Of a stretch of 64,000 nucleotides of DNA, positions 35,416 to 44,742 are shown one piece after another. The notes under the pieces were generated by a model. It worked only from the letters and a program-made list of their open reading frames with translations, made no database searches and was not told the DNA's origin. The first letter of the stretch is position 1; each line of letters begins with the position of its first letter. The stretch is from assembly GCA_039026955.1 (NCBI GenBank), contig JBCCLH010000008.1, positions 62,001 to 126,000 on the forward strand, given 5' to 3'. Position numbers and translations under genes: made by a program. The DNA comes from Kordia sp039026955. Its GTDB lineage: Bacteria > Bacteroidota > Bacteroidia > Flavobacteriales > Flavobacteriaceae.

Positions 35416-37587
35416 CTACTTAGCCGCTTGCACTAAATCCAACCGATCCACAGAAATAGTAGTAGTAAACATACCGTAATTGACAATCGCTTTTCCTTTT
35501 TCCAAATTATCAATGGTTCCGACAGCTTTACCGTCGAACATACGAACGCGGTCGCCGACTTTAAAAACGGGTCTTGGCTTTTCTGCTTCTTTTTTGGCCG
35601 CTTTTTTCTTTTCGATTTTCTTTTCTTCTCGAATCACGGCTACTTTTTGAATCACTTCTTTTTTCGCTGCTTGTTGCTTGGCTTTTTGGACTTTTTTCTC
35701 CTTGGCGGATTGTTTTTTACGTTTGGAATTTTCAGTTTCTACAATGCGTAAAAATTCAGAAATCAAAGGACGCTTCTTTTTATTGTCAAAATAACGCTCC
35801 GCAATTTCGTTGATTTTATTTCCAAGATGAATCATGCGTTTGTCATGATCGTACAACTGCTGATAACTTTCCAGCTTTGATTTCATCTTGGTATTTAAAG
35901 TTTCTAGTCGATCGTTTTCTTCACGTGCTTTAATTTCTTCTTCACGAAGTGACTTCGATGTTTTTTCCATCGCGCTACGTTCTTTCTGAAGCTTTGCGAT
36001 TGTAGCATCAAAACGAACTTTTCCACGCTCAATTTTCTTCTTTGCTTTGTTGATCAAACTGTACGGAATGCCATTTTTTTGTGCGACTTCAAACGTAAAC
36101 GAACTTCCTGCTTGTCCTAATGCCAAACGATATACAGGCTGCAACGTCTTGCTGTCAAACATCATATTCGCATTGGTTGCATGTGGCAATTCGTTTGCTA
36201 ATAGTTTCAAATTGGAATAATGCGTCGTGATGATTCCAAACGCTTCACGCTCGTAAAACACTTCCAAAAATGTTTCTGCCAACGCGCCACCTAATTCTGG
36301 ATCACTTCCGGTACCGAATTCATCAATTAAAAACAGTGTGCTATTGTTACACTTTTTCAAGAAATAATTCATCTGCTTTAAGCGATAACTATAGGTGCTT
36401 AAATGATTTTCAATAGATTGTCCATCACCAATATCTGTCAAAATTCGCTCAAACAAACACATTTTACTGCGCTCGTGCACAGGAACTAACATGCCACTTT
36501 GCAACATCAATTGCAGCAAGCCAATTGTCTTTAGCGTGATACTTTTTCCACCCGCATTCGGTCCCGAAATCACGATAATTCGATTGTCTTGACTCAACTC
36601 AATAGTCTGCGGATAAGTAGTTTCGTTTCGTTCTTTATTCGTGAGATAGAGCAACGGATGATACGCATCTTTTAAAAACAGCTCACGTTTCTCTGAAATT
36701 TCAGGAAGAATCGCGTTCATGGAAGCTGCATATTTCGCTTTAGAATAACTTACATCTAAATCGCTTAGAAAATCTTGATATTCCTCTAAAAGCGGTGCAA
36801 ACGGTCTTGTAAAGTCTGTCAATTCTTTTAAAATACGCGTGACTTCTTCCTTTTCTTCATATTCCAAATTCGATAGCTCACGTGAATATTGCAACGTAAT
36901 TTCTGGCTCAATATATACAATGCTTCCCGTTTTAGAACTTCCCATGATCGCACCTTTCACTTTACGACGATGCATCGCTTTTACAGCTAATACTCTACGA
37001 TTATCTACCACAGTTTCACGAATTTCATCCAAATACTCTGCTTGATTGTATCTACTCAAAGCAGAAGAAAAACTCTGATTAATTTTCCCGCGAATACTCA
37101 AAATTCCACGACGAATACGCGCCAATTCTGGAGAAGCGGTATCTTTTACTTCCCCAAAACGGTTAATTACATTTTCGATTTCCGTGATGAGCGCTTTGGT
37201 GAATTCAATGCGTTCTGCTCGTGATTGTAAGTTGGGATAATATTCGTGAAATTTCTTAAAGAACTTAATCAATAAGTTGACAGCGCTAGAAATTGCAGCA
37301 ATTTTACGAAATCCTTGAATTTCCAAGAAGCTATTTTCAATTGCTAAAAGCTTAATTTCCAATGAAATTCCTTCAAATCCGTGATTCGGAATGACATTCT
37401 CATTCTCAAAAGACGCTAAATATTCATTGACATACGATAAGTGTGTTAGCAATATATCCTTGTCTTTAAAAGGTTGTGTATTGCTAATTTTCTGCTTTCC
37501 GTACGTCGTCACCGCATGTTCTGAAACCTGCTGTAAAACAGTTTCAAACTCTAAATCATCTAATGTTTTGGAATGTATTCTAATCAT
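35416..37587 (-). CDS. mutS2: MutS2-type protein lacking an Smr domain
   Basis: The 723-residue protein has a MutS2 core: helical lever region, ATPase with Walker A VISGPNAGGKSITLK, Walker B STLFLIDEFGTGSDP and the ST-motif TTHYSNLK. A long charged coiled coil (about 510-650) follows, very rich in Lys and Glu. The C-terminus is a short KOW-like beta domain (FKVGDRVRMFDGKAVGTID) and ends at AAK without the Smr nuclease that closes most MutS2 proteins. It may act on ribosome collisions or recombination rather than mismatch repair. The start ATG is at 37587. Confidence 0.9.
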   Translation of the reverse strand: MIRIHSKTLDDLEFETVLQQVSEHAVTTYGKQKISNTQPFKDKDILLTHLSYVNEYLASFENENVIPNHGFEGISLEIKLLAIENSFLEIQGFRKIAAISSAVNLLIKFFKKFHEYYPNLQSRAERIEFTKALITEIENVINRFGEVKDTASPELARIRRGILSIRGKINQSFSSALSRYNQAEYLDEIRETVVDNRRVLAVKAMHRRKVKGAIMGSSKTGSIVYIEPEITLQYSRELSNLEYEEKEEVTRILKELTDFTRPFAPLLEEYQDFLSDLDVSYSKAKYAASMNAILPEISEKRELFLKDAYHPLLYLTNKERNETTYPQTIELSQDNRIIVISGPNAGGKSITLKTIGLLQLMLQSGMLVPVHERSKMCLFERILTDIGDGQSIENHLSTYSYRLKQMNYFLKKCNNSTLFLIDEFGTGSDPELGGALAETFLEVFYEREAFGIITTHYSNLKLLANELPHATNANMMFDSKTLQPVYRLALGQAGSSFTFEVAQKNGIPYSLINKAKKKIERGKVRFDATIAKLQKERSAMEKTSKSLREEEIKAREENDRLETLNTKMKSKLESYQQLYDHDKRMIHLGNKINEIAERYFDNKKKRPLISEFLRIVETENSKRKKQSAKEKKVQKAKQQAAKKEVIQKVAVIREEKKIEKKKAAKKEAEKPRPVFKVGDRVRMFDGKAVGTIDNLEKGKAIVNYGMFTTTISVDRLDLVQAAK

Positions 37588-37690
37588 TGTACTTATGGAC
37601 TGCTAAGAATCTCTGTTTAGGTCTAATTTTTAGACGAATGCAAAGGTACTTATTTATAAGTTGATTCAAAAAACAACGAAGAAGTAATAT

Positions 37691-38326
37691 TTAAGACCAG
37701 GAACCTTTTTCCCACATATCTAAAAAAGCAGCAGCCGAAAGTCCTAAAAAGTCTACCAAAAAGTGCGCAACTATGGTCCAGCGTAGACTTTTCGTTTTTT
37801 GGTATATAAATCCCCAAACAATTCCCATAATGAACGTAGAAATTACAATTTCAAATCCGCTGTTAAGTTTTGAATTAATCCCAAATGCTGCATGATTTAC
37901 AGCGAATAGAACGCTACTATACAGTACAGCAGTCCAGTTTGCCCATTTTTTAGTGTGATCTAACAAAAGGCCACGCCAGTAAAATTCTTCAATCCAAGGA
38001 TTTATCAACGCAATCAGAATCCAAGGCAACCAAATAGTATAGTCAGAAAGTGTGTTGTAATGAAATAGAAATAGTGGCAGCGGCAGCAATCCGATCAAAA
38101 CGGCTCCGATTTTCCAACCTACTTTTCCAGTGGTCGCTTGCAGCCAACCTTGAATCGCTTCTTTTCCTCCATACTTTATAATGAAAAATAACCATAAAAT
38201 CCAACCTAAAGATATCATTGGGACAAACGCCCATTTTCCAATGCTATTTCCAAATAGGAAAGCAATACCAAAATTTACCGCAATAATTAAAAAAGGAGAA
38301 AGAATAACAATACGTTGCTTATTCAT
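37691..38326 (-). CDS. CPBP-family intramembrane metalloprotease
   Basis: A membrane protein of 211 residues with six helices. The catalytic motifs are EEFYWRGLL (EExxxR), FAVNHAAFG (FxxxH) and VAHFLVDFLG (HxxxD). Such CAAX/bacteriocin-processing proteases cut or mature membrane-associated peptides; some give self-immunity to bacteriocins. The gene is isolated from the RiPP locus, so no link is claimed. Confidence 0.88.
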   Translation of the reverse strand: MNKQRIVILSPFLIIAVNFGIAFLFGNSIGKWAFVPMISLGWILWLFFIIKYGGKEAIQGWLQATTGKVGWKIGAVLIGLLPLPLFLFHYNTLSDYTIWLPWILIALINPWIEEFYWRGLLLDHTKKWANWTAVLYSSVLFAVNHAAFGINSKLNSGFEIVISTFIMGIVWGFIYQKTKSLRWTIVAHFLVDFLGLSAAAFLDMWEKGSWS

Positions 38327-38507
38327 AAAGAAAACTGTTTTGTGCTAGAAATATATTTTGGGGGAGATTCAAATATATCATAATTTGATGTAAAATAGTT
38401 GAAAAATTAAAGATGGGTTTAATATTTCTAGAAGATGTAATATCTTTATTCCAGATTAACTGTAAGAGTTTATAGACTTATCCCAAAAATTATTTAATAC
38501 ACGGTAA

Positions 38508-39173
38508 ATGAACGTAAAAATTGAAGAAAGCTGGAAATTTCATCTACAAAACGAATTTGAGCAACCATATTTCAAGCTATTAACCAACTTTGTAAAGTCA
38601 GAATACACACAACACCAATGTTTCCCGAAAGGCAAAGATATTTTTGCTGCTTTTGATCATTGTCCGTTTCACCGATTGAAAGTCGTGATTATTGGACAAG
38701 ATCCGTATCACGGAGTAGGGCAGGCGAATGGTTTGTGTTTTTCTGTGAATGACGGCGTTCCAAAACCTCCATCTTTACTGAATATTTTTCAAGAATTAAA
38801 ACGCGATATTGGAATTGATATTCCTGCAAGTGGCAATTTAGAACGTTGGGCAAAGCAAGGCGTTTTATTGCTCAATGCTACGCTGACGGTTCGCGCACAT
38901 CAAGCAGGAAGTCACCAAGGAAAAGGCTGGGAAACGTTTACGGATGCTGTGATTAAAGTAATTTCAGAGAAAAAAGAAAATGTGGTTTTTCTCCTTTGGG
39001 GCGGCTATGCGAAGAAAAAAGGCGCCAAAGTTGATCAAAACAAACATTATGTATTGACGTCTGGACATCCATCACCGTTGAGTGCAAATCGCGGATATTG
39101 GTTTGATAACAAGCATTTTAGTCGTTGTAATGATTATTTGGTGAGTAAACGTATTGAAGGGATTCGATGGTAG
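38508..39173 (+). CDS. ung: Uracil-DNA glycosylase
   Basis: The protein of 221 residues carries the family-1 motifs. GQDPYHG holds the catalytic Asp, FSVND the uracil-stacking Phe, LLLNATLTV the Asn, and HPSPLSANRG the His and the DNA-intercalating Leu. It removes uracil from DNA to start base excision repair. It stands alone; its downstream gap holds a tandem repeat and a possible terminator. Confidence 0.97.
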   Translation: MNVKIEESWKFHLQNEFEQPYFKLLTNFVKSEYTQHQCFPKGKDIFAAFDHCPFHRLKVVIIGQDPYHGVGQANGLCFSVNDGVPKPPSLLNIFQELKRDIGIDIPASGNLERWAKQGVLLLNATLTVRAHQAGSHQGKGWETFTDAVIKVISEKKENVVFLLWGGYAKKKGAKVDQNKHYVLTSGHPSPLSANRGYWFDNKHFSRCNDYLVSKRIEGIRW

Positions 39174-39250
39174 GTTTAGATGCGCTGGCGCTTTTGGAAT
39201 TTTAGACTCGCTTTGCTGTTAGTCACGCTTCGCTTTAGTATCGCTTCGCT

Positions 39251-39559
39251 CTTGGTATATTAGTATTTTAGTTGGTGAGTTTGTGAGTGTTATTTGAAAG
39301 CATTGTTACATTTTCAAATTTTCAAATTACTACATTAGTAGATGCGCTTAGCTCTTGGTATATTAGCATTTTAGTTGGTGAGTTTGTGAGTTTTATTTGA
39401 AAGCATTGCTAGATTTTCAAATTTTCAAATTGCTACATTAGTAGATGCGCTTCGCTCTTGGTATATTAGTATTTTAGTTGATGAGTTTGTGAGTGTTATT
39501 TGAAAGCATTGCTACATTTTCAAATTTTCAAATCGGCACATTAGTAGTTGCGCTTCGCT
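39251..39559 (+). repeat. Three tandem copies of a 103-bp unit
   Basis: Units start at 39251, 39354 and 39457, each with cttggtatattag near the start, then ttagttggtgagtttgtgag, tttgaaagcattg and acattttcaaattttcaaat. The copies differ at a few sites. Flanking words cgcttcgct match the repeat near 24300. Confidence 0.9.
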
Positions 39560-39618
39560 TCTCGATTTTAGACATGTTAGATACCTTTTGAGAAACACGT
39601 TTTTGTTTTAAGTAGCGT

Positions 39619-39654
39619 TATTACGAGTCGGAGACTCGTAATAGCTGTTTTTTT
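39619..39654 (+). terminator. Hairpin with T-run
   Basis: An 11-bp stem tattacgagtc/gactcgtaata with loop gga is followed by gctg and seven T. It is 446 bases from ung, so it may be a mobile hairpin repeat rather than the ung terminator. Confidence 0.6.
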
Positions 39655-39663
39655 AATCAAATA

Positions 39664-39705
39664 AAAACAAAAAAGGTCGCAACATAATGTTACAACCTTT
39701 TCGTA
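39664..39705 (-). terminator. Terminator of the Cys-containing small lipoprotein gene
   Basis: On the minus strand, aaaaggttgtaaca and tgttgcgacctttt form a stem with G-T pairs and loop tta, followed by TTTG and more T. It lies about 22 bases after the lipoprotein stop. Confidence 0.75.
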
Positions 39706-39726
39706 TATATAATTGGAAAGTTTTTA

Positions 39727-39891
39727 CTAATATACTTCTACGCAGTTTGTTTCTACCGCGTCCGCAGTCATGATGTAATTTTCCTTTGCGTCTTCTGTAT
39801 CTGCAAAGTTAACTCCTTTACCCATACAGTTTGATCCACATGACGCTAATAATAAACCTGCTGCTGCTAATGCTAAAATTGATTTTTTCAT
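39727..39891 (-). CDS. Small lipoprotein with three further cysteines region
   Basis: A 54-residue product from the ATG at 39891. The signal MKKSILALAAAGLLLASC has a good lipobox (LASC, Cys18). The mature peptide CGSNCMGKGVNFADTEDAKE is followed by YIMTADAVETNCVEVY, so two cysteines (22 and 50) remain after lipidation. Own terminator and no co-directional partner within 346 bases. No family recognised; small lipoproteins of this kind are common in flavobacteria. Confidence 0.75.
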   Translation of the reverse strand: MKKSILALAAAGLLLASCGSNCMGKGVNFADTEDAKENYIMTADAVETNCVEVY

Positions 39892-40237
39892 AATGATAGT
39901 AATTGTAATGTTAATAATCTGATAAATTTGGTTTAATAAGTAGATAACAACGATTTTGCCCTTTGTTATTATCTGTTATCAAAAGTAGCATGAGAAGTTT
40001 TAACCGAAATATTTTCTCGATTACCTGTTTAAATTTTCGTTAAATTACATAAAAACGCTTTTTATCGACGTTTCGCAGGGTGAAATGCACCATTCGTCGA
40101 CAATTAGCCCCTGCCAAAAAGGGGAGAATTCCCCTGGTAATACAGGTATTTTTACGTGGTTTTCAAAGTGTAGATTTTTGAATACTATGCTTAATACGTC
40201 GTAAAATTTAAAAAATGCTTACAAAGCGGAGAAAATC
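39892..40237. other. Intergenic region, no gene seen
   Basis: 346 bases including the upstream region of the small lipoprotein. It holds a short G/C palindrome aggggagaattcccct (about 40120) and gataacaa/ttgttat arms near 39943-39969. No promoter box could be assigned. Confidence 0.35.
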
Positions 40238-41092
40238 TTATAGAATTTTGTGTGTCAAATCGTTGTAATGCCACTTTTCGGGGATAATATCCAAACTGAG
40301 TAGTTTGTCTTGTACTTTTTCAATGGTTTCTTTATCGATTAATTCTTGACTCCATTCGGTGAGTGATAACCATTTTTGTACGTCTTCTAGTTGCTGTTCG
40401 TAACGTATTGAAATCGTTTCGTCGATGTTTGGAATAGCTTTAAATTTTGCGGTCATTTCATTAATAATGCTTAAAACAGTCTTAACAGTAGCTTCATCTT
40501 CTGCTAACAATTCCGAACGAACGGCAATGACAAAACACGGCCAAGGTGTCGGACAATCGGCAACACGTTTAAAAATTCCTTGATCTACCAAAGGTTTTGT
40601 AGTAAAATGTTCCCACATAAAATAATCACCCTTTCCACGGTTTAAACCGTCAATCGCACCTTCTAGATTGTTGATGACTTCAAATTCTAAATCATCGGTG
40701 TCCCAACCATTATTTTCCGCATTGATATACGCCATTAAGTGCGAGCCAGAACCGAAACGACTGATGGCAGCTTTGGTTCCTTCTAAATCTTCAATGGAAT
40801 CGTAAGTAGCATCTGCCGCAACGTGAATTCCCCAAATTAAAGGCGATTGCACAAACGTTTGTACAATTTTAGCAGGATTTCCCGCAATGATATCTTTAAT
40901 GATTCCTTCCGTAAGGATCACCGCAATATCAATCTTTTTATTTCGAAGTGCTTTACACATCGCGCCAGTTCCGCCTGGATAATCTTTCCAACGTAGACTG
41001 ATTCCTTCTTTTTCATAAGCGCGTTCTTTGAGTGTTAAATACCAAGCTAAGTTAAAGTGTTCCGGAACACCTCCAATATTAATTTTCTTCAT
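40238..41092 (-). CDS. Cytosolic substrate-binding-domain protein
   Basis: A protein of 284 residues with the type 2 periplasmic-binding fold, seen in IGGVPEHFNLAWYLTLKERA, YPGGTGAMCKALRNKKIDIA and AAISRFGSGSHLMAYINAE (NMT1/THI5- or NrtA-like). It has no signal peptide or lipobox and no permease or ATPase gene is near, so it is probably a cytosolic enzyme or sensor rather than a transporter part. It ends a four-gene group with a nucleoside phosphorylase nine bases upstream, which suggests a nucleoside- or cofactor-related role. Not identified further. Confidence 0.78.
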   Translation of the reverse strand: MKKINIGGVPEHFNLAWYLTLKERAYEKEGISLRWKDYPGGTGAMCKALRNKKIDIAVILTEGIIKDIIAGNPAKIVQTFVQSPLIWGIHVAADATYDSIEDLEGTKAAISRFGSGSHLMAYINAENNGWDTDDLEFEVINNLEGAIDGLNRGKGDYFMWEHFTTKPLVDQGIFKRVADCPTPWPCFVIAVRSELLAEDEATVKTVLSIINEMTAKFKAIPNIDETISIRYEQQLEDVQKWLSLTEWSQELIDKETIEKVQDKLLSLDIIPEKWHYNDLTHKIL

Positions 41093-41101
41093 GTGCTGTC
41101 T

Positions 41102-41971
41102 TTATACTAATTTCCCTAAGGTGTACTGAATCAACTGATCTACGGTTTGTTTGGGCGTGCTGCTAAATTCGCCTAATGGACGATTGGCAATAATAGCATT
41201 CATCGAAATGGCGTTGTGTCCTAATAGATTTGCCAAGCCATAAATACCCGCAGTTTCCATCTCCAGATTGGTTATTTTTTTGTCTTGGTGATGAAACGCT
41301 GCTAATTTTTCATTCAATTGTTCATCTTGAACCGCCAAACGTATTTTTCGACTTTGCGGACCGTAAAACCCAACATTGGTTCCTGTAAAACCGAGAATTG
41401 TGTGTTCAGAAGCTAATTGGTCGATCAATTTTTGACTACCTTTCACAACATACGGCTCTGATTTTTTTGGACACCAATCGGTTTGCTGTACAAACGCTTC
41501 TGAAAGTTCTTTTTGCAAGATGTGATCGCTTTCGTAAAAATGCAAGAGACTATCAAAACCAATCGCATATTCGCTAATGACAAAGCTGTCATTTGGAATG
41601 TTTTCTTGAATCGATCCCGACGTTCCAATTCGGATGATATCTAAAGCAATATGTTCTTGTTTTACAGTTCGAGATGTAAAATCTACATTGACAAGCGCGT
41701 CCAATTCATTAAACACGATGTCAATATTATCAGTACCGATTCCTGTAGAAATCACTGAAATACGCTTCTCGCGAAGGGTTCCTGTATGCGTCACAAATTC
41801 GCGTTTTGCTTTTTTGATGTCAACTGTATCAAAATACTTGCTCACAGCATCCACACGATCAGGATCGCCCACTGTAATAATGGTTTCGGCAATATCTTCA
41901 GGAAGTAGATTTAGGTGATAAATACTTCCGTCAGGGTTGATAATTAATTCAGATTCGGCAATTCTACTCAT
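41102..41971 (-). CDS. Nucleoside phosphorylase (uridine phosphorylase-like)
   Basis: The protein has 289 residues of the PNP/UDP fold. Phosphate-binding TVGDPDRVD, VISTGIGTDNIDIVFNEL, IRIGTSGSIQ and the ribose-binding ITNLEMETAGIYG are all present. It should cleave a nucleoside with phosphate, freeing base and ribose-1-phosphate; the base preference is not clear, uridine being the nearest guess. Its start overlaps the end of the DUF1835 gene by eight bases. Confidence 0.9.
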   Translation of the reverse strand: MSRIAESELIINPDGSIYHLNLLPEDIAETIITVGDPDRVDAVSKYFDTVDIKKAKREFVTHTGTLREKRISVISTGIGTDNIDIVFNELDALVNVDFTSRTVKQEHIALDIIRIGTSGSIQENIPNDSFVISEYAIGFDSLLHFYESDHILQKELSEAFVQQTDWCPKKSEPYVVKGSQKLIDQLASEHTILGFTGTNVGFYGPQSRKIRLAVQDEQLNEKLAAFHHQDKKITNLEMETAGIYGLANLLGHNAISMNAIIANRPLGEFSSTPKQTVDQLIQYTLGKLV

Positions 41972-42893
41972 GTTTTGTCAATATTTGTGCGGCAGGATGA
42001 TAACTAAAGTCATATTTACGGCAATTTCCAAAAACGGTCGCATCCGAGAGCTCGTTGTAGAAATTCTGCATGCTTTCAATCGCTAGTAATCCTTTTCTAT
42101 TTAAGGCTAAGCGTTTTTCTTGGTGTTCATAAAAAGCAGTTAATCGGTCAATAATACGTGTAATTTGTAAATCGCCAAAGCCATAATATCCTTGGTATTG
42201 CAGAATGTACCCTGTAAGTTGTCGTGAATTTTTTATTTCTTCATTTTGAATGATCTTTAAAATGTGCTTTTCCAGAACATTCAATCCGCTGTCAATCGCT
42301 GGGAATCGCTTTAAATGCGCGTTGATACAGTTAGAAAGATACGGAAACGAAGAAGATGTCGTCACGTGTTTTTTAAAGTCAATATGATTGTCAGAACAAT
42401 ATAATTTCCAAAGTGTATCTGCCAATTCTAAGTCGGTAAGTGTGAGCGCCACTCGTTGTTGGTAATGTGATTTTAGTTGTGCGTCTGTGAGTTCTCCCAA
42501 TCCTTTTAAGTTGGGATCGTTCTCTATCCAACCACTACACACCAAATAAATTTTCCCAGAAACTTTCAATTGCTTGATGTGACTCAACGCTGCCATCATG
42601 TTTATATGACAGAACAAATCGTATTCAAACCACAACACAATAGACGTATATTTGGCGAAGTTCGTAGTCAACAAAGGATTTAAAAATGATTCCGTATAGG
42701 TTTTTTCATCCGCGCCAAAAGCTTTCAAAAAGGCAATTCGTTCTAGTTTGAATGCTTCTGATTTTAAATCATAGCTTGTGGTTCCTTCACAGAGCATTTC
42801 ACGCCACACCAACTGATCATCTGTAATGCCTAGTTTGGCAAGTCTCGGCGTTAAACTGTCACCATTTAATATATGTAAGGTTTGCTGTAACAT
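41964..42893 (-). CDS. DUF1835 domain protein
   Basis: A protein of 309 residues starting LHILNGDSLTPRLAKLGI, the DUF1835 signature, with VWREMLCEGTTSYDL and VLWFEYDLFCHINMMAALSH. The C-terminal third is helical (DLQITRIIDRLTAFYE). The function is unknown. It is coupled to the SUI1 gene upstream (start within the stop, TAATG) and overlaps the phosphorylase gene, so all four genes from 43243 down form one operon. Confidence 0.87.
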   Translation of the reverse strand: MLQQTLHILNGDSLTPRLAKLGITDDQLVWREMLCEGTTSYDLKSEAFKLERIAFLKAFGADEKTYTESFLNPLLTTNFAKYTSIVLWFEYDLFCHINMMAALSHIKQLKVSGKIYLVCSGWIENDPNLKGLGELTDAQLKSHYQQRVALTLTDLELADTLWKLYCSDNHIDFKKHVTTSSSFPYLSNCINAHLKRFPAIDSGLNVLEKHILKIIQNEEIKNSRQLTGYILQYQGYYGFGDLQITRIIDRLTAFYEHQEKRLALNRKGLLAIESMQNFYNELSDATVFGNCRKYDFSYHPAAQILTKHE

Positions 42894-43243
42894 TATCCTC
42901 CGACACGTTTTACATTGTATCCTTCTTTTTCAAGAATTTGCACAATCTTATCTCTATACTTCCCTTGAATAATGATTTCGCCTTCTTTCACGCTTCCACC
43001 CACGCCACATTTTACTTTCAACAGCTTTCCTAACGCTTTTAAATCGTCTTCTGTACCGACAAAACCTTTGACAACCGTAACGACTTTTCCGCTGCGACCT
43101 TTGTTGCTAAAATGTGCTTCTAGTTGTTGTTCTTTGGGTGATAGGGTTTCTTCGACAGTTTCATCTTCCAATTCAAAATCGTCATTTGTAGAGAAGACAA
43201 ATCCGCCTAAATCCTCCAAACTATTCAATTTTTTCTTTGCCAT
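42893..43243 (-). CDS. SUI1/YciH-family translation factor
   Basis: This protein has 116 residues: a charged, unstructured N-terminal half and a SUI1 (eIF1-like) domain from about residue 45, with GRSGKVVTVVKGFVG, LLKVKCGVGGSV and EIIIQGKYRDKIV. The bacterial members resemble eIF1 and can influence start-codon choice. It is the first gene of the operon that continues with DUF1835. Confidence 0.93.
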   Translation of the reverse strand: MAKKKLNSLEDLGGFVFSTNDDFELEDETVEETLSPKEQQLEAHFSNKGRSGKVVTVVKGFVGTEDDLKALGKLLKVKCGVGGSVKEGEIIIQGKYRDKIVQILEKEGYNVKRVGG

Positions 43244-43354
43244 ACAGTTGTTTCTTTAAATTCGGGTGTATTTGTAGTATTTTGGAAAAGTGAAGATATA
43301 AAAAATCGCTTACTTTATTTGAAAATAAGATTGTTTAATAGTCACTCAGTATGA

Positions 43355-43460
43355 TACGTCATTGACAGGAGAAACGACGAAGCAATTTGTTTCTAGTGAA
43401 AACACATGATTTTCTTTGAAATACATTGATACATTTTCAAATTATCAAATTGGTATATTA
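43355..43460 (-). repeat. Dispersed ~120-bp repeat, copy 2 of 4 (inverted)
   Basis: On the minus strand it reads taatataccaatttgataat, tgaaaatgtatcaatg and ends cgtcgtttctcctgtcaatg. It aligns with the copies at 14045, 47261 and 55694; its plus strand keeps gtcattgacaggag and gacgaagcaatt. Confidence 0.65.
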
Positions 43461-43466
43461 AAAAGA

Positions 43467-44417
43467 TTATTTCTTAATCAATCCCAATTCAATCAAACGT
43501 TGATTTAAAAACTCACCTGCAGTGATATCTTCAAATTGTTTTGGATTATCCGCATCAATACAGTTTTCCAAGCAATCCAACGGCATTTCACTGATTGGAT
43601 GCATAAAGAAAGGAATGGAATAACGCGAAGTTCCCCATAATTCCTTTGGCGGATTTACCACACGATGTATCGTAGATTTTAATTTATTATTACTGTGACG
43701 TGAAAGCATGTCGCCAACGTTAATCACCAATTCTTCTGGCTCTGCAATCGCATCTAACCACTCACCATCATGACGTTGTACTTGCAATCCTTTTCCGTGT
43801 GCGCCCATCAACAAAGTAATTAAATTGATATCTCCATGCGCTGCCGCACGAACGGCATCTTTCGGTTCGCTTGTAATCGGAGGATAGTGAATTGGACGTA
43901 AAATACTGTTTCCGTTCTTGATGAAATTATCAAAATAGAATTCATCCAACCCTAAATACAAAGCCAATGCACGTAACACATATACACCTGTTTTTTCAAG
44001 CATTTTATAGGTTTCTTCTCCAACAGAATTAAATTCTGGAAGTTCTGTCACCGTTACATTATCTGGATATTCTGCTTTTAAAGCATCATTATTTTCTACA
44101 TATTGACCAAAATGCCAAAACTCTTTCAAATCGCCGACTTTTCTGCCTTTGGCACTTTCTTTTCCAAACGAAACATAGCCGCGTTGCCCGCCAATACCTT
44201 CAATTTCGTATTTGCTTTTTGTATCTAACGGAAGACCAAAAAACTTTTTGATTTCTTCATATAAATTATCCACCAAAGTGCTGCTCAAAAAATGTCCTTT
44301 TAAAGCCACGAAGCCAATATCTTCGTATGCTTTTCCTATTTCGTCAATGAATTTTTGCTTTCTACTAGGATCGTCTGATAAGAAATCGGTTAAATCTACG
44401 CTTGGAATATTTTTCAT
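43467..44417 (-). CDS. 2-oxoglutarate/Fe(II) oxygenase, isopenicillin N synthase-like
   Basis: A protein of 316 residues. The N-terminal DIOX_N part is IPSVDLTDFLSDD and GFVALKGHFLS. The jelly-roll core has the iron ligands in AAHGDINLITLLMG (His, Asp) and STIHRVVNP (His), and the 2OG-binding Arg-Ser pair in TSRYSIPFFMHP. It probably hydroxylates or desaturates a small molecule; similar genes are widespread in flavobacteria without a known substrate. Monocistronic. Confidence 0.9.
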   Translation of the reverse strand: MKNIPSVDLTDFLSDDPSRKQKFIDEIGKAYEDIGFVALKGHFLSSTLVDNLYEEIKKFFGLPLDTKSKYEIEGIGGQRGYVSFGKESAKGRKVGDLKEFWHFGQYVENNDALKAEYPDNVTVTELPEFNSVGEETYKMLEKTGVYVLRALALYLGLDEFYFDNFIKNGNSILRPIHYPPITSEPKDAVRAAAHGDINLITLLMGAHGKGLQVQRHDGEWLDAIAEPEELVINVGDMLSRHSNNKLKSTIHRVVNPPKELWGTSRYSIPFFMHPISEMPLDCLENCIDADNPKQFEDITAGEFLNQRLIELGLIKK

Positions 44418-44742
44418 GTGTTTCTGTTTATTGTTTTAACGGTCACATGCAGTTTGGAAATTACTATCGCGTTAAATGATATACTTTGCTGCATGCTCGG
44501 TTCATGTAATTCAAATTTTATTTTCTAAAGAGATGTATGGCTTTACTCAATTTTAGGTGTTAGTTGTAAAACCAATTGTTAATAACTTTATCGCCGTTAA
44601 AGGCTTATTTTTACAAATGTAGCTAAAAATTTATGGTTGAAAAAGGAGAGTTATTAACAATCGTAAAAATTATCTCTTTGGGTTTTGACGAACCGTTTTT
44701 TTTCGTGATTTTTGATAATACAATTTTAAAGTACGACAACTC
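44418..44742. other. Divergent promoter region without a gene
   Basis: The 325 bases between the oxygenase and the dehydrogenase are AT-rich. A 41-codon open frame at 44633-44758 overlaps the next gene but has no supporting feature. No promoter box could be assigned with confidence. Confidence 0.4.

Larger units (their letters stand above)
39174..39726. other. Gene-free region after ung
   Basis: The 553 bases hold the 103-bp tandem array, two hairpins (39619-39654 and 39664-39705) and no gene. Confidence 0.6.

Noticed and set aside
37691..38326. CPBP protease as part of the RiPP system
   Set aside because: It is 28 kb from the RiPP genes on the window and surrounded by unrelated housekeeping genes.
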